Assembly: GCA_049282265.1 (NCBI GenBank)
Contig: JBAPTR010000188.1
Span: 1 to 51,997, forward strand
From: CAYUCJ01 sp049282265
GTDB taxonomy: Bacteria > Desulfobacterota > DSM-4660 > Desulfatiglandales > Desulfatiglandaceae
Direction: 5' to 3'
Length of the DNA: 51,997 nucleotides
Below, piece by piece: positions 16,434-24,920 of this stretch. Position 1 is the stretch's first letter; the number at the start of each line of letters is the position of its first letter. A program made the position numbers and the translations under genes. Under the pieces are notes generated by a model. That model was not told the DNA's origin, did no database searches, and saw only the letters and a list, made by a program, of their open reading frames with translations.

Positions 16434-17594
16434 ATGGAAGAAAAACCATCCACCTTTGAACAAGGCCCCATAAGGCCGCCCAATGAGGCGAGGAGCCTGC
16501 TCCTGCGTGTAACCAGGAACTGCCCATGGAACCAATGCCTTTTTTGCCCGGTCTATAAGAAGAGGAAATTTTCCCTGAGAACACTGGAGGAGATCAAGGA
16601 AGATATCCAGACGGCCAGGGACATTGCAGATGACGTCAAAGCCCTTTCGTGGAAGCTCGGACACGAGGGAACCGTCAATGATCCTGTCATCAGCCATATT
16701 TTCGGTCATGGTGAATACAGCGAGAACTATCGGTCTGTTGCTGCATGGCTCTATTACGGAACGGGCGCATGTTTTCTGCAGGACGCCGATAATCTTATTA
16801 TGAAGACGGACGATCTCGTTGAAGTCCTTAAATTCCTGAGGGAAAAATTCCCGGAGATTCGCCGTGTCACCACGTACACGAGGTCCAGGACAGCCGTTCG
16901 AAAAAGCACAGACGCCCTGAAAAAAATCCGCGCGGCAGGCCTCGACAGGGTTCATATCGGTCTTGAAACGGGGTACGATTCCCTCTTGAAATTCATGAAA
17001 AAGGGTGTGTCAGCGGCCCAACATGTTGAGGCCGGAAAAAAGCTGATAGAGGCCGGCATGGAACTCTCGGCATACGTCATGCCGGGCTTGGGCGGTCAGG
17101 AAATGTGGCGGGAACATGCCGTAGAGACGGCGAAGGTCCTGAACCGGATCAATCCGCACTTCATACGCCTGAGAAGCCTGAGGGTCCCGACCAGGGTCCC
17201 CCTCCATCAGAAACTGAGAGAAGGGGATTTCACCATGCAGACTGATGATATGCTGGCCGAAGAGATCAGGGTTTTCATCGAGACCCTGGATGGGATAACG
17301 AGCACCGTGACGAGCGACCATATCATGAATCTCCTGGAAGAGGTCTCGGGCCGGTTTCCTGAAGACAAGAACAAGATGCTTCAGGTGATCGAGAAGTACC
17401 AGGCATTGCCCGATGATGAACGGATTATCTACCGGTTGGGGAGGCGTGGAGGGACCTATCGGTCTACGGACGATCTGCTTCGCGACCCTGGGACCTATGA
17501 AAAACTAAAAAACCTGGCCAATGACATTGAGAAAAGAGAAGGCCCCGCGGGTCTGGAGAGATTTATTACCGAGATGGTGGACCGATATGTGTAG
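16434..17594 (+). CDS. Radical SAM protein with CX4CX2C cluster motif
   Basis: A 386-residue radical SAM enzyme. The cluster motif NCPWNQCLFC is CX4CX2C instead of the canonical CX3CX2C, a spacing I recall from a family of uncharacterised radical SAM proteins with the same CPWN-C-FC block. The barrel continues through VTTYTRSRTA, LDRVHIGLETGYDSLL and LSAYVMPGLGG. There is no B12-binding domain and no SPASM-type cysteine cluster at the C-terminus. The reaction is unknown. ATG follows a GGAGAAAGAAAA stretch. A short run of degenerate repeats separates it from the tetrapyrrole genes, so it may not share their transcript. Confidence 0.8.
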   Translation: MEEKPSTFEQGPIRPPNEARSLLLRVTRNCPWNQCLFCPVYKKRKFSLRTLEEIKEDIQTARDIADDVKALSWKLGHEGTVNDPVISHIFGHGEYSENYRSVAAWLYYGTGACFLQDADNLIMKTDDLVEVLKFLREKFPEIRRVTTYTRSRTAVRKSTDALKKIRAAGLDRVHIGLETGYDSLLKFMKKGVSAAQHVEAGKKLIEAGMELSAYVMPGLGGQEMWREHAVETAKVLNRINPHFIRLRSLRVPTRVPLHQKLREGDFTMQTDDMLAEEIRVFIETLDGITSTVTSDHIMNLLEEVSGRFPEDKNKMLQVIEKYQALPDDERIIYRLGRRGGTYRSTDDLLRDPGTYEKLKNLANDIEKREGPAGLERFITEMVDRYV

Positions 17595-17657
17595 GGGAGG
17601 CGTAAGGCTCAGAGCGTAGGGCATAAGGCATAAGGCGCAAGGTTTAAGGTGGAAGGT
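17595..17657. repeat. Short degenerate GCATAAGGC-type tandem repeats
   Basis: Between the radical SAM stop and the next gene, variants of GCATAAGG recur: gcgtaaggc, gcataaggc twice, gcgcaagg, tttaagg, tggaagg. The unit is about 8-9 bp and imperfect. No coding potential is visible; a replication-slippage origin is likely. Confidence 0.5.
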
Positions 17658-17659
17658 TC

Positions 17660-18340
17660 ATGGCCTATTATCCGATTTTTCTGAACTTGACTAACAAGAA
17701 AGCCCTGGTGGTAGGAGGCGGTCAGGTCGCCCAGAGAAAGGTGGAAACTCTTCTCGAGTGTGATGCATCGGTCTCTGTTGTCTCCAGGGACCTGACACCT
17801 ATGCTCAAGGAATGGGCTGATCAGGGCAAAATTGAATATAGGGGCACGACATTCGAAGGAAAAATGCTTGATGGTATTTTTATCGTGATATCAGCTACTG
17901 ATGATTCACAGTTAAACCATAAAGTAAGTGTTTTCGCTCAGGAGCGAGGTCTCCTCATCAACGCCGTGGATCAACCTGAGGACTGCAATTTCATTGTGCC
18001 TGCGATCATCAGACGTGGAGATCTGCAGGTCGCCATTTCCACCTCCGGAAAAAGCCCGGCCCTGGCCCGAAAGATCAGGATAGAGCTGGAGCAGTATTTC
18101 GGAGAAGAATATGGAAAAATGCTGCTGCTCATGGGGAAGGCCCGGGATTGGGTTCTTTCCAAAGGACTGCCTCAGGAGAAAAACAGGCAGTTATTTCATA
18201 AACTGGTGGAATCGGATATGATGCAGGCCATAACGAGGGGAGACCGAAAACGTGGCGTAGAAATACTACGGGATGTTTTCGGTGACGACATATCTCCGGA
18301 CAGGCTGCTCAAGAGGGTCTTTAAAAGGGAAGTGAAATAA
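17660..18340 (+). CDS. Precorrin-2 dehydrogenase / sirohydrochlorin ferrochelatase (Met8p/CysG N-terminal type)
   Basis: A 226-residue bifunctional-type enzyme that oxidises precorrin-2 to sirohydrochlorin with NAD+ and may insert iron to give siroheme. The N-terminal YYPIFLNLTNKKALVVGGG with GGGQVAQRK is the NAD-binding loop. NFIVPAIIRRGDLQVAISTSG contains the conserved family block with the catalytic Asp region. There is no C-terminal uroporphyrinogen methyltransferase domain, so this is the free-standing form. Siroheme is needed for sulfite and nitrite reductases. Its last base overlaps the ATG of the cytochrome c biogenesis gene, and hemA follows, a common grouping in this lineage. Confidence 0.9.
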   Translation: MAYYPIFLNLTNKKALVVGGGQVAQRKVETLLECDASVSVVSRDLTPMLKEWADQGKIEYRGTTFEGKMLDGIFIVISATDDSQLNHKVSVFAQERGLLINAVDQPEDCNFIVPAIIRRGDLQVAISTSGKSPALARKIRIELEQYFGEEYGKMLLLMGKARDWVLSKGLPQEKNRQLFHKLVESDMMQAITRGDRKRGVEILRDVFGDDISPDRLLKRVFKREVK

Positions 18341-19176
18341 TGCATTCTCTACTATTCTATCTGGCCCTGTTTCTTGATCTCATCGCAACGGGCGGGTATA
18401 TCGTTTACCTGGTCAGACAGGAAAAATGGATTTCAAGATGGTCCTGCCTGATACTCCTGGCCGGATTTGTTTTTCATACCCTGTCCCTGGGATACCAGTA
18501 TTACACCCTGGGGGCCGCTCCTGTGCTCAATTTCAAGTCTGCCTTGTCTTTTTTTGCATGGTGTATCGTCTTCGTTTTCCTTATATTCCACATCAAGTTC
18601 AGAATCATGGTCCTCGGATCCTTTGTGGCGCCGTTTGCCGCCTTCCTGATGATTGTCTCTTCTGCAATGCCCTGGCTTAACGAGCCCGTAAAGCCGGTTT
18701 TCAAGAGCCTTTGGCTTACCGTCCACGTGACGACCGTGTTTCTCGGTAATGGTCTGTTCGTTATAACCTTTGCGGTGGCCATCATGTATTTGCTCCAGGA
18801 ACGCCAGATCAAGCAAAAACGATTCGGCTCTCTTTACAGCAGGCTTCCCTCCCTGGCGACCCTGGACTCTCTCAACCACTATGCCCTCATGTGCGGCTTC
18901 CCGTTTCTGACGCTCGGGATGATTACCGGCTCAATCTATGCCCAGATGGCATTGGGATCCTACTGGCAGTGGGACCCGAAAGAGGTCTGGTCCCTGATTA
19001 CCTGGCTCCTTTACGCGGCCCTCCTGCATCAGAGATTGACAGTGGGGTGGCGGGGCAGGAAGGCGGCCATTATGTCCATCATATGTTTCGGTATCTTGAT
19101 TTTCACGTTTGTCGGGGCCAGTCTTTGGACGACGGGATACCACAACTTAGACCATTTGGGTACCACCGGCGTATGA
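18340..19176 (+). CDS. ccsB: Cytochrome c biogenesis / HemX-like membrane protein (CcsA family)
   Basis: A 278-residue membrane protein of about eight helices in the CcmC/CcsA/HemX family. The heme-handling signature reads GSYWQWDPKEVWSLITWLLY, the tryptophan-rich WxWDxKE loop, with flanking histidines (for example VHVTTVFL and LLHQRLTVGWRG) as likely heme ligands. In system II cytochrome c maturation this protein moves heme across the membrane; the HemX form beside hemA in some bacteria instead controls glutamyl-tRNA reductase level. The gene starts on the last base of the upstream frame and overlaps hemA by ATGA, so translation is coupled and a HemX-like role is quite possible. Confidence 0.85.
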   Translation: MHSLLFYLALFLDLIATGGYIVYLVRQEKWISRWSCLILLAGFVFHTLSLGYQYYTLGAAPVLNFKSALSFFAWCIVFVFLIFHIKFRIMVLGSFVAPFAAFLMIVSSAMPWLNEPVKPVFKSLWLTVHVTTVFLGNGLFVITFAVAIMYLLQERQIKQKRFGSLYSRLPSLATLDSLNHYALMCGFPFLTLGMITGSIYAQMALGSYWQWDPKEVWSLITWLLYAALLHQRLTVGWRGRKAAIMSIICFGILIFTFVGASLWTTGYHNLDHLGTTGV

Positions 19177-20564
19177 AGACGAGGATTGTCAATATCGGGA
19201 TGAACCACGAGACTGCTCCGGTGGAACTGCGTGAATGTCTTGCCGCCTATCCGGACAATACCGGGAAGGTCCTGGGGAGAATCAGGGAACTTCCTTACAT
19301 AAAAGAAGGTATTTATCTTTCCACCTGCAACAGGATAGAAGTCCTTTTCACCGGTGAGCGTGTTGATGAAGCGCGAAAAGCCATGGTTTCCGTCATGTCC
19401 GGCCTGGGAAGGATGCCCGAAGATGAGCTGACGGGCTGCCTGTACCAGTGGGATGATCTGGAAGCGGTAAAGCACATTTTCAGGGTCGCTTCCAGCCTGG
19501 ATTCCCTGGTTGTGGGGGAGCCTCAAATATTGGGGCAGATCAAAGAGGCCTATCTCAGGGCCACCAAGGAGAAGACTTCCGGCATCATCCTAAACAGGCT
19601 CATGCACCGGGCCTTTCACGTAGCCAAGAGGGTGCGTACCGAGACGGCCATTTGTGAATCCGCCGTCTCCATCAGTTATGCTGCTGTGGAACTGGCCAAG
19701 AAGATTTTCCATTCCCTGGAAGAAAAAAAGGTCCTTTTGATCGGTGCCGGCGAAATGGCTGAACTGGCGGCGAAACACCTCATGAGGCAGGGTGTCGAAT
19801 CCATAACGGTCGCCAACAGGACTTTTGAACGGGCCGTGGAGGTAGCGGGCCGTTTCCATGCCCGGGCTGTATCCTTCGATGAGATTGATGGGGAGCTTGT
19901 CGAAGCGGACATCGTTGTGTGCTCAACAGCTTCCCGGGAGCACGTGATAACGCATGATCAGGTAAAAAAATCCTTAAGAAAACGGCGAAACAGGCTCCTG
20001 TTTTTTATTGATATTGCCGTACCAAGAGACGTGGAGCCCCAGGTCAACAACCTTTCAAATGTGTATGTCTACGATATCGATGACCTCAAAGGGGTGATAG
20101 CGCTCAACATGGATCAGCGGAAGCTTGAATCCGTAAAGGCGGAACGTATCGTGAATGAGGAGGTGCTCAAATTCGGGCGCTGGTTGAAAACCCTTTCCGT
20201 GGTCCCAACGATTATCGCGCTCCAGGAAAAGGCGAACACCATCATTCAGGGAGAACTAAAGAAGAGCGGCAGTGTCCTGGGAAACTTAACGAGAGAACAG
20301 AAAAAGGCTGTGGAGTCTCTGGCTCGCTCCATTGCTGAAAAGGTCCTGAATGATCCTATCCTTTTCTTGAAGGGTAAGGTTGAAAGGCCGTCCGTAGAGA
20401 CCTACCTGGATATTGCCAGGAGATTGTTCAACCTGGACGCAAACGGAACCTCTACCGGTTCTATTGTTTCGGACCAGGTGCTAAACACCGGGTACCCGCT
20501 TAAGGGGAGTGAGGAGTCTAATGAATTTGAACAAAATGATAGAGGACCTGAAAAAAGGCCCTGA
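19173..20564 (+). CDS. hemA: Glutamyl-tRNA reductase
   Basis: A 463-residue NADPH-dependent enzyme that reduces Glu-tRNA(Glu) to glutamate-1-semialdehyde, the first committed step of C5-pathway tetrapyrrole synthesis. The catalytic cysteine is C52 in YLSTCNRIEVLF. VGEPQILGQIKEAY is the conserved substrate block, and LLIGAGEMAELAAKHL is the NADPH loop. The C-terminal helical dimerisation domain is complete. The start at 19173 overlaps the ccsB stop by four bases (ATGA); the longer open frame upstream is only a shadow of ccsB. The gene overlaps the next one by 44 bp. Confidence 0.95.
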   Translation: MKTRIVNIGMNHETAPVELRECLAAYPDNTGKVLGRIRELPYIKEGIYLSTCNRIEVLFTGERVDEARKAMVSVMSGLGRMPEDELTGCLYQWDDLEAVKHIFRVASSLDSLVVGEPQILGQIKEAYLRATKEKTSGIILNRLMHRAFHVAKRVRTETAICESAVSISYAAVELAKKIFHSLEEKKVLLIGAGEMAELAAKHLMRQGVESITVANRTFERAVEVAGRFHARAVSFDEIDGELVEADIVVCSTASREHVITHDQVKKSLRKRRNRLLFFIDIAVPRDVEPQVNNLSNVYVYDIDDLKGVIALNMDQRKLESVKAERIVNEEVLKFGRWLKTLSVVPTIIALQEKANTIIQGELKKSGSVLGNLTREQKKAVESLARSIAEKVLNDPILFLKGKVERPSVETYLDIARRLFNLDANGTSTGSIVSDQVLNTGYPLKGSEESNEFEQNDRGPEKRP

Positions 20565-20874
20565 CTATGCAAAAATCGGTATGATTGCCAGCCACCTGGG
20601 GATCGTAAGGGGCAACTCCCTGAATGGAAAAACCGTCACAGGGATGGAGGTCTCTTTTGACTATGATAAATTAGATCAAATAAATCATAACATCAAAGGT
20701 ATGGATGGTATTGTTGATGTTTTAATTGATGTTACGGAAGGTCCTTTGGCGGTTGGGGATGAGGTAATGGCGGTGGTTGTTGGCGGGGATACCCGGGAAC
20801 ACGTGTTTCCCGCTCTCATTGCGGCAGTGAACCGCATCAAGTCCGAAGCAAGCACCAAGAGGGAAATCTTTTAG
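20521..20874 (+). CDS. MoaE-like molybdopterin synthase large-subunit family protein (short form)
   Basis: A 117-residue protein resembling the MoaE catalytic subunit of molybdopterin synthase, which transfers sulfur to precursor Z together with MoaD. Recognisable are IGMIASHLGIVRGNSLNGKTV near the N-terminus, VGDEVMAVVVGGDTREHVFPAL in the middle and a C-terminal IKSEASTKREIF, a lysine-containing tail. It is shorter than the usual 140-150 residues, and the canonical substrate lysines cannot all be placed. GAGGAG lies 5-10 bp before ATG 20521. It begins inside the 3' end of hemA and is followed by moaC, supporting a molybdopterin role. Confidence 0.7.
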   Translation: MNLNKMIEDLKKGPDYAKIGMIASHLGIVRGNSLNGKTVTGMEVSFDYDKLDQINHNIKGMDGIVDVLIDVTEGPLAVGDEVMAVVVGGDTREHVFPALIAAVNRIKSEASTKREIF

Positions 20875-20917
20875 CCGGCCAAATGGATCAACCGGCTCAA
20901 CCGATGGAGTCTAACTT

Positions 20918-21355
20918 ATGGGAATGGTAGATGTTACTGAAAAACCTGTGATGAGACGTCAGGCCATTGCGTCCGGCCGGATTTCACTTTCACCCGCCAC
21001 GGTGGGAAAAATCCGCGCAGGTGAAATCAAGAAAGGGGACCCTCTACAGGTGGCCGAAATCGCTGGTATGGGTGCTGCCAAGCAGACGCACCTGCTCATC
21101 CCGCATTGTCACCAGATTCCACTGGACACAGTGGGTGTTTCATTCAAGATTGGGGACGAGGCAATCCAAGTGCGGTGTCACGTACGGGCGCAGGCCAGGA
21201 CCGGGGTAGAAATGGAGGCGCTGGTGGGAGTTTCGCTGGCGCTCAATACCATCTGGGACATGGTCAAATACCTTGAAAAAGATGCAAAGGGGCAGTATCC
21301 GGGAACAAGAATGACCGATATCAGGGTAGAAATGAAAGAAAAAGTGGAGTTATGA
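20918..21355 (+). CDS. moaC: Cyclic pyranopterin monophosphate synthase accessory/catalytic protein MoaC
   Basis: A 145-residue MoaC, which with MoaA converts GTP to cyclic pyranopterin monophosphate in molybdenum cofactor synthesis. Conserved active-site pieces are present: MVDVTEKP at the start, AAKQTHLLIPHCHQIPL (Lys and His residues), GVEMEAL (Glu) and IWDMVK (Asp and Lys). Length is slightly below the usual 160. It overlaps the next gene by ATGA. No moaA, moaD or moeA lies in the window, although a fragment of the molybdopterin-binding CinA family is found 750 bp downstream. Confidence 0.9.
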   Translation: MGMVDVTEKPVMRRQAIASGRISLSPATVGKIRAGEIKKGDPLQVAEIAGMGAAKQTHLLIPHCHQIPLDTVGVSFKIGDEAIQVRCHVRAQARTGVEMEALVGVSLALNTIWDMVKYLEKDAKGQYPGTRMTDIRVEMKEKVEL

Positions 21356-21390
21356 AGGTTCATCAATACATCTGGAAAGGACCGAAAAAA

Positions 21391-22068
21391 ATGAGACACT
21401 TTTTATGGATTGTTGCGATGGTGATATGTTTCAGCCTGTTTCCCAGCAGAGGTTGGGCGGAAAAGGCTTATGTGCTCGATAACCTGAAAATCACCTTCCG
21501 TTCGGGCCCAAGCCTGGATAACAAGGTTATTCGAATGCTGTCTTCAGGACGTAGCCTGGAAGTTCTTGAGTCGCAAGGAGATTGGAGTCGCGTTCAGATA
21601 ATGGATGATAGCGGAAATCCCTTGGAGGGATGGGTGATGACCCGTTATCTCATGGACCGTTTACCCTGGAAGGAAAGAGCGGAAACCCTGGACAAGAAGG
21701 TCGGGGAACTTCAGAAAAAACTGTCCACCCTCGACAAAGAGCGCCAGGTGGCCCTAGCCCAAAAAAAAGATCTTGCCGCACGGTTGCAAAAAACCGAGGC
21801 CTCCCTTGAAGATTTGAAGACGAAATACGAAAACCTGAGACGGGGTTCATCCAATTATCTGGAATTGAAGACCAAGTATATGGATATTCAGTCATCCGTC
21901 GCAAAGAGCCGAGAAAAAGTGGATACCCTCTCCCAAGAGAATCAAAAGCTGCGTTCCTCTGAACGAAACAGATGGTTCGGTACGGGTGCCCTCGTCCTAC
22001 TCAGTGGTCTGCTCATAGGGGTAGTCATGGGCAGAAAACAGAGGAACAGAAAATCCATTTATGACTAG
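21391..22068 (+). CDS. SH3 domain, coiled-coil, membrane-anchored protein (TIGR04211-like)
   Basis: A protein of about 225 residues. It has a signal peptide (MRHFLWIVAMVICFSL... ending at GWA), a bacterial SH3 domain (about 24-85: YVLDNLKITFRSGPS, WSRVQIMDDSG), a long coiled coil (about 95-195, rich in K, L, E and Q heptads) and a C-terminal transmembrane helix (WFGTGALVLLSGLLIGVVMG) followed by a basic tail. This order is that of the YgiM-like TIGR04211 SH3 proteins, which face the periplasm. Function is unknown; SH3b domains often bind peptidoglycan. An in-frame ATG at 21352 overlapping the moaC stop (ATGA) is the alternative start and would add 13 residues. Confidence 0.8.
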   Translation: MRHFLWIVAMVICFSLFPSRGWAEKAYVLDNLKITFRSGPSLDNKVIRMLSSGRSLEVLESQGDWSRVQIMDDSGNPLEGWVMTRYLMDRLPWKERAETLDKKVGELQKKLSTLDKERQVALAQKKDLAARLQKTEASLEDLKTKYENLRRGSSNYLELKTKYMDIQSSVAKSREKVDTLSQENQKLRSSERNRWFGTGALVLLSGLLIGVVMGRKQRNRKSIYD

Positions 22069-22103
22069 ACCCTTTATGACGCGATCCAACGCCCCCCAGC
22101 AGC

Positions 22104-22184
22104 GAAATTTTCACCATCGGTAGCGAGCTGCTTCTGGGTCACATCGTTGGCACCAATACCTCCCAGTATGTCGGATTGACAGAG
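22104..22184 (+). pseudogene. N-terminal fragment of a CinA / MoCF-type molybdopterin-binding protein
   Basis: The frame from 22104 reads EIFTIGSELLLGHIVGTNTS, the exact N-terminal block of CinA-type proteins (nucleotide-processing and damage-inducible family). It continues QYVGLTE and then loses similarity. No start codon is in frame directly before it, and nothing of the remaining roughly 400 residues is present. It is a clear gene scrap between an SH3 protein gene and the hairpin that ends the ABC importer operon. Confidence 0.75.
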
Positions 22185-22188
22185 TATG

Positions 22189-22226
22189 CGATCCCCTCCA
22201 TGTAAGCTTTTTCAGGGAGGGGATCG
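22189..22226 (-). terminator. Hairpin at the end of the ABC importer operon
   Basis: CGATCCCCTCC at 22189-22199 pairs perfectly with GGAGGGGATCG at 22216-22226 across a 16-nt loop. It lies 10 bp beyond the stop of the substrate-binding protein gene. The T-run is weak on both strands, so it may end transcription poorly or only protect mRNA 3' ends. Confidence 0.45.
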
Positions 22227-22235
22227 GGGAAAAAG

Positions 22236-23387
22236 TTAGGGTGTAATGAGTGAGAGATCTTTGACAACGCCGAATTTGTGAAATTCACCATTACGTACGA
22301 CCTGTACCTGTACTTCCTTGACCACCTCGCCCAGTTTCGTAAAACCCTTGAGAACACCGGTCAGGCCATTGTAGTCCTTTGTCGAAGCAATGGCTTTCCG
22401 GATGGCAGGCCCCTTGGTGGACCCGGCCCTTTTGATGCCTTCACACATGATCATGAAGGCGTCGTATGCTGAGGCTCCGACCATGTCAGGCTGGATATTG
22501 TAAATGGATTGATACTTTTTCAGAAAATCCTGAACAATGGTTCTCGGATCATCCCGGTTCAGGTTGGTAACCAGCATAAAGCCCTCCGATGCTTTTCCCG
22601 CTATCTCGACGAATTTCGGTGAATCCGCCCCTTCCTCACCAAGGATCTTTGCGGTTATGCCCATCTCCCGGGCCTGTTTTACAACGGGGCCGGTCTGAAA
22701 GTAATACCCGCTCGCAAAAATAATATCGGGGTTGATTTCCTTGATTTTGGCCAGATAAGGCTTGAAGTCTTTTTCACTGAAAGGGTAGGTCTGGGAGTAC
22801 ACGATTTTTGCGCCGGCTCCTCTGGCTTTAACGAATGTTCGAAAACCCTTGGCAAGGGTGCGGCCAAAGTCGTTATCGCTGGTCAGTAATGCTATACGTT
22901 TGCTTTTGAGCAACTCTATGGCAACATATCCCGCGGACTTGCCTTCCACCGTTCCGAGAAAACCGTTGCGAAAACAATAATTTCCAGCCCGGGTAATGTC
23001 AGGATGAACCGCGTAGGCAGCCACAAACGGGATTTCCTCATCCTGAAAAATAGGGGCCACGGCCCTGCTCGGGGTGCTGTATGAGCCTCCCACTACCCCG
23101 GCAACCCTGTCCTGTTGAATCAGTTTTCTTGCGAGCGCAACCGCGTCTTTTCCATCTGCCCGGTCGTCGTAGTAGATCAATTCCACCTTTTTCCCCAGCA
23201 CGCCGCCTTCCTCGTTGACCCGTGCAACGGCAAGCTTGACCGAGTTAAGCGCACTCAGGCCGTCTGCAGCCGCGAAGCCCGTGAGGGGGACCAGGAGGCC
23301 GACCTTCACCGTGCCGGCAGCGTAAACGTTTCCGACGCCGAACAGTAGAACCAGTGTGATAAGCAACAGTGCTTTGATACCTTTCAT
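22236..23387 (-). CDS. Branched-chain amino-acid type ABC transporter substrate-binding protein
   Basis: A 383-residue periplasmic binding protein of the LivJ/LivK (Peripla_BP_6) family. A signal peptide (MKGIKALLLITLVLLFGVGNVYA) is followed by VKVGLLVPLTGFAAADG, the typical start of the mature domain. GGSYSTPSRAVAPIF is the ligand-side block, and RIALLTSDNDFGRTLAKGFR begins the second lobe. The ligand may be a branched-chain amino acid, but this family also binds aromatic acids, urea and short amides. AAGGAGG precedes ATG 23387. It is the last gene of the importer operon, downstream of the ATPase genes. Confidence 0.9.
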   Translation of the reverse strand: MKGIKALLLITLVLLFGVGNVYAAGTVKVGLLVPLTGFAAADGLSALNSVKLAVARVNEEGGVLGKKVELIYYDDRADGKDAVALARKLIQQDRVAGVVGGSYSTPSRAVAPIFQDEEIPFVAAYAVHPDITRAGNYCFRNGFLGTVEGKSAGYVAIELLKSKRIALLTSDNDFGRTLAKGFRTFVKARGAGAKIVYSQTYPFSEKDFKPYLAKIKEINPDIIFASGYYFQTGPVVKQAREMGITAKILGEEGADSPKFVEIAGKASEGFMLVTNLNRDDPRTIVQDFLKKYQSIYNIQPDMVGASAYDAFMIMCEGIKRAGSTKGPAIRKAIASTKDYNGLTGVLKGFTKLGEVVKEVQVQVVRNGEFHKFGVVKDLSLITP

Positions 23388-23452
23388 TTTGCCTTTCCTC
23401 CTTGTCTGAATGTTTTTGATTATGACGGTTTTGAAAGACACTCCGCCGCGTT

Positions 23453-24163
23453 TCAATGCCCGAGATACACCTCCTTTACTTTCGAGTCTTCCAACATGGC
23501 TCCGGCCTCTCCTTCGTGGGCGATGAGACCGGTTTCGAGCACGTATGCACGCCTGGAAATTTCCAGTGACGCTACCGCATTTTGCTCCACCAGGAGAATA
23601 GAGAGCCCCTGTTCCTCGTTCAGCTGACGCAACTGTTCAAACACCTGATCGACCAGTTTGGGCATCAGACCCATGGATACCTCGTCAACCAGTAGGAGTT
23701 TGGGATCTGAAATAAGGGCACGTGCAATGGCCAGTTGTTGCTGTTCCCCGCCCGAGAGGGTGGAAGCGGGCTGGGTACTCCTCTTTTCGAGTATGGGAAA
23801 GAGGCTGTAAAGCCAGTCGAATTTCTGCTTCAGCGGGATTTGTTTCCTGAGCCTGTATGCTCCTGTCAGGAGATTTTCGGTTACGGTGAGGCGTGGGAAC
23901 AGCCTTGCCCTTTCAGGTACGATGCGGATACCTGACATGGCCCTTTTGTGTGCCGGCATGCCCGTGATGTCCTTACCCATGAAAAGGAGGGTGCCTTCTT
24001 TCAGGGGGATGATGCCCATAACCGCGTTCAGGATGGAGCTCTTTCCCGCACCATTTGCGCCGATGATGGACACCAGTTCCCCTTCCTCGATATGAAAACG
24101 GACTCCCCGGACTGCCTGGATGTCGCCATAGGCGATCTTGATACTGTCGGCTTCAAGCAGCAT
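23453..24163 (-). CDS. livF: Branched-chain amino-acid type ABC transporter ATP-binding protein LivF
   Basis: A 236-residue ABC ATPase. The Walker A is GANGAGKSS (about 35-43), the signature is LSGGEQQQLAIARAL, and the Walker B is LLLVDEVSMGL, where VSM replaces the usual PSL after the catalytic Glu. The C-terminal LVEQNAVASLEISRRAYVLE block is specific to the LivF subgroup. GGAGGGCCC precedes the ATG. Its start overlaps the 3' end of livG by 11 bp. It should work with LivG on the cytoplasmic face of the LivH-LivM channel. Confidence 0.9.
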   Translation of the reverse strand: MLLEADSIKIAYGDIQAVRGVRFHIEEGELVSIIGANGAGKSSILNAVMGIIPLKEGTLLFMGKDITGMPAHKRAMSGIRIVPERARLFPRLTVTENLLTGAYRLRKQIPLKQKFDWLYSLFPILEKRSTQPASTLSGGEQQQLAIARALISDPKLLLVDEVSMGLMPKLVDQVFEQLRQLNEEQGLSILLVEQNAVASLEISRRAYVLETGLIAHEGEAGAMLEDSKVKEVYLGH

Positions 24164-24920
24164 GGGCCCTCCCTCTCTTGCCGAGGTACGCTTCTATGAC
24201 CTTTTCATTTTCCTGGATCGTTCGGGGATTGCCCTCCGCGATTTTTCTCCCGTGATCCAACACCACAATCCTATCGCATAGACCCATGGCCACTCGCATA
24301 TTGTGCTCGATGAGCAGGATTGAAACGCCGCTCTCGCGAATACTGTTGATGAGGGTTTCCAGCCGGGTGATTTCTTCGTGTCGCAGGCCGGAGAAGGATT
24401 CGTCGAGAAGCAGGAGCTTGGTCCCGATGATCAGGGCCCGGGCAATCTCAAGACGGCGTAGATTGCCCAACGGCAGGAGGCTTGCCTTCCTGTCAGCGAA
24501 CTCCAGGAGGCCGACCCTTTCAAGTGTTTTCATGGCTTCTTCCCGCTCTTCTTTTGATTTCCAGCTTCTCCACATTTTTAAAAAAGAGCGGTAGCAGGAA
24601 ATGCCCCTGGCCACAAGGACATTTTCAAAGACGGTAAGGTCCGCAAAGGGTTTCACGATCTGAAACGTGCGCCCTATACCGGCAGCTGCCACCTGGTAGG
24701 GGGCGAAGGTGTCTATGCGTTCACCCTCGAACCGGATTGAGCCTTGCGTGGGCCTGTACACGCCGGAAATAAGATTGAAACAGACGGTCTTTCCGGCCCC
24801 GTTTGGGCCGAGCAGGCCGAGTATCTCTTTCGGGTGGATGTCCAGATCAACCTTGTCGACGGCCTTCAACCCACCGAAATGCTTGGACAGGCCCTTGGTT
24901 TCCAGGACAGCGTGTTTCAC
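24153..24920 (-). CDS. livG: Branched-chain amino-acid type ABC transporter ATP-binding protein LivG
   Basis: A 255-residue ABC ATPase with Walker A GPNGAGKT and the LivG-specific C-terminal region (IEHNMRVAMGLCDRIVVLD, then EAYLG). The signature helix reads LLPLGNLRRLEIARAL, where most LivG proteins have a Gly-Gln or Gly-Asp form, and Walker B is LLLLDESFSGL. The start is GTG at 24920, overlapping the livM stop by four bases, with GGAG upstream. Confidence 0.88.
   Translation of the reverse strand: MKHAVLETKGLSKHFGGLKAVDKVDLDIHPKEILGLLGPNGAGKTVCFNLISGVYRPTQGSIRFEGERIDTFAPYQVAAAGIGRTFQIVKPFADLTVFENVLVARGISCYRSFLKMWRSWKSKEEREEAMKTLERVGLLEFADRKASLLPLGNLRRLEIARALIIGTKLLLLDESFSGLRHEEITRLETLINSIRESGVSILLIEHNMRVAMGLCDRIVVLDHGRKIAEGNPRTIQENEKVIEAYLGKRGRAHAA

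Noticed and set aside
17595..17657. CRISPR-like array in the short repeats before the precorrin-2 dehydrogenase gene
   Set aside because: Units are only 8-9 bp, imperfect and without spacers. No CRISPR array or cas gene was seen anywhere in the window.
18891..19172. N-terminal extension of hemA by 94 codons
   Set aside because: The extension is an out-of-frame reading of ccsB. ATG 19173 overlaps the ccsB stop by ATGA and gives the normal HemA N-terminus.
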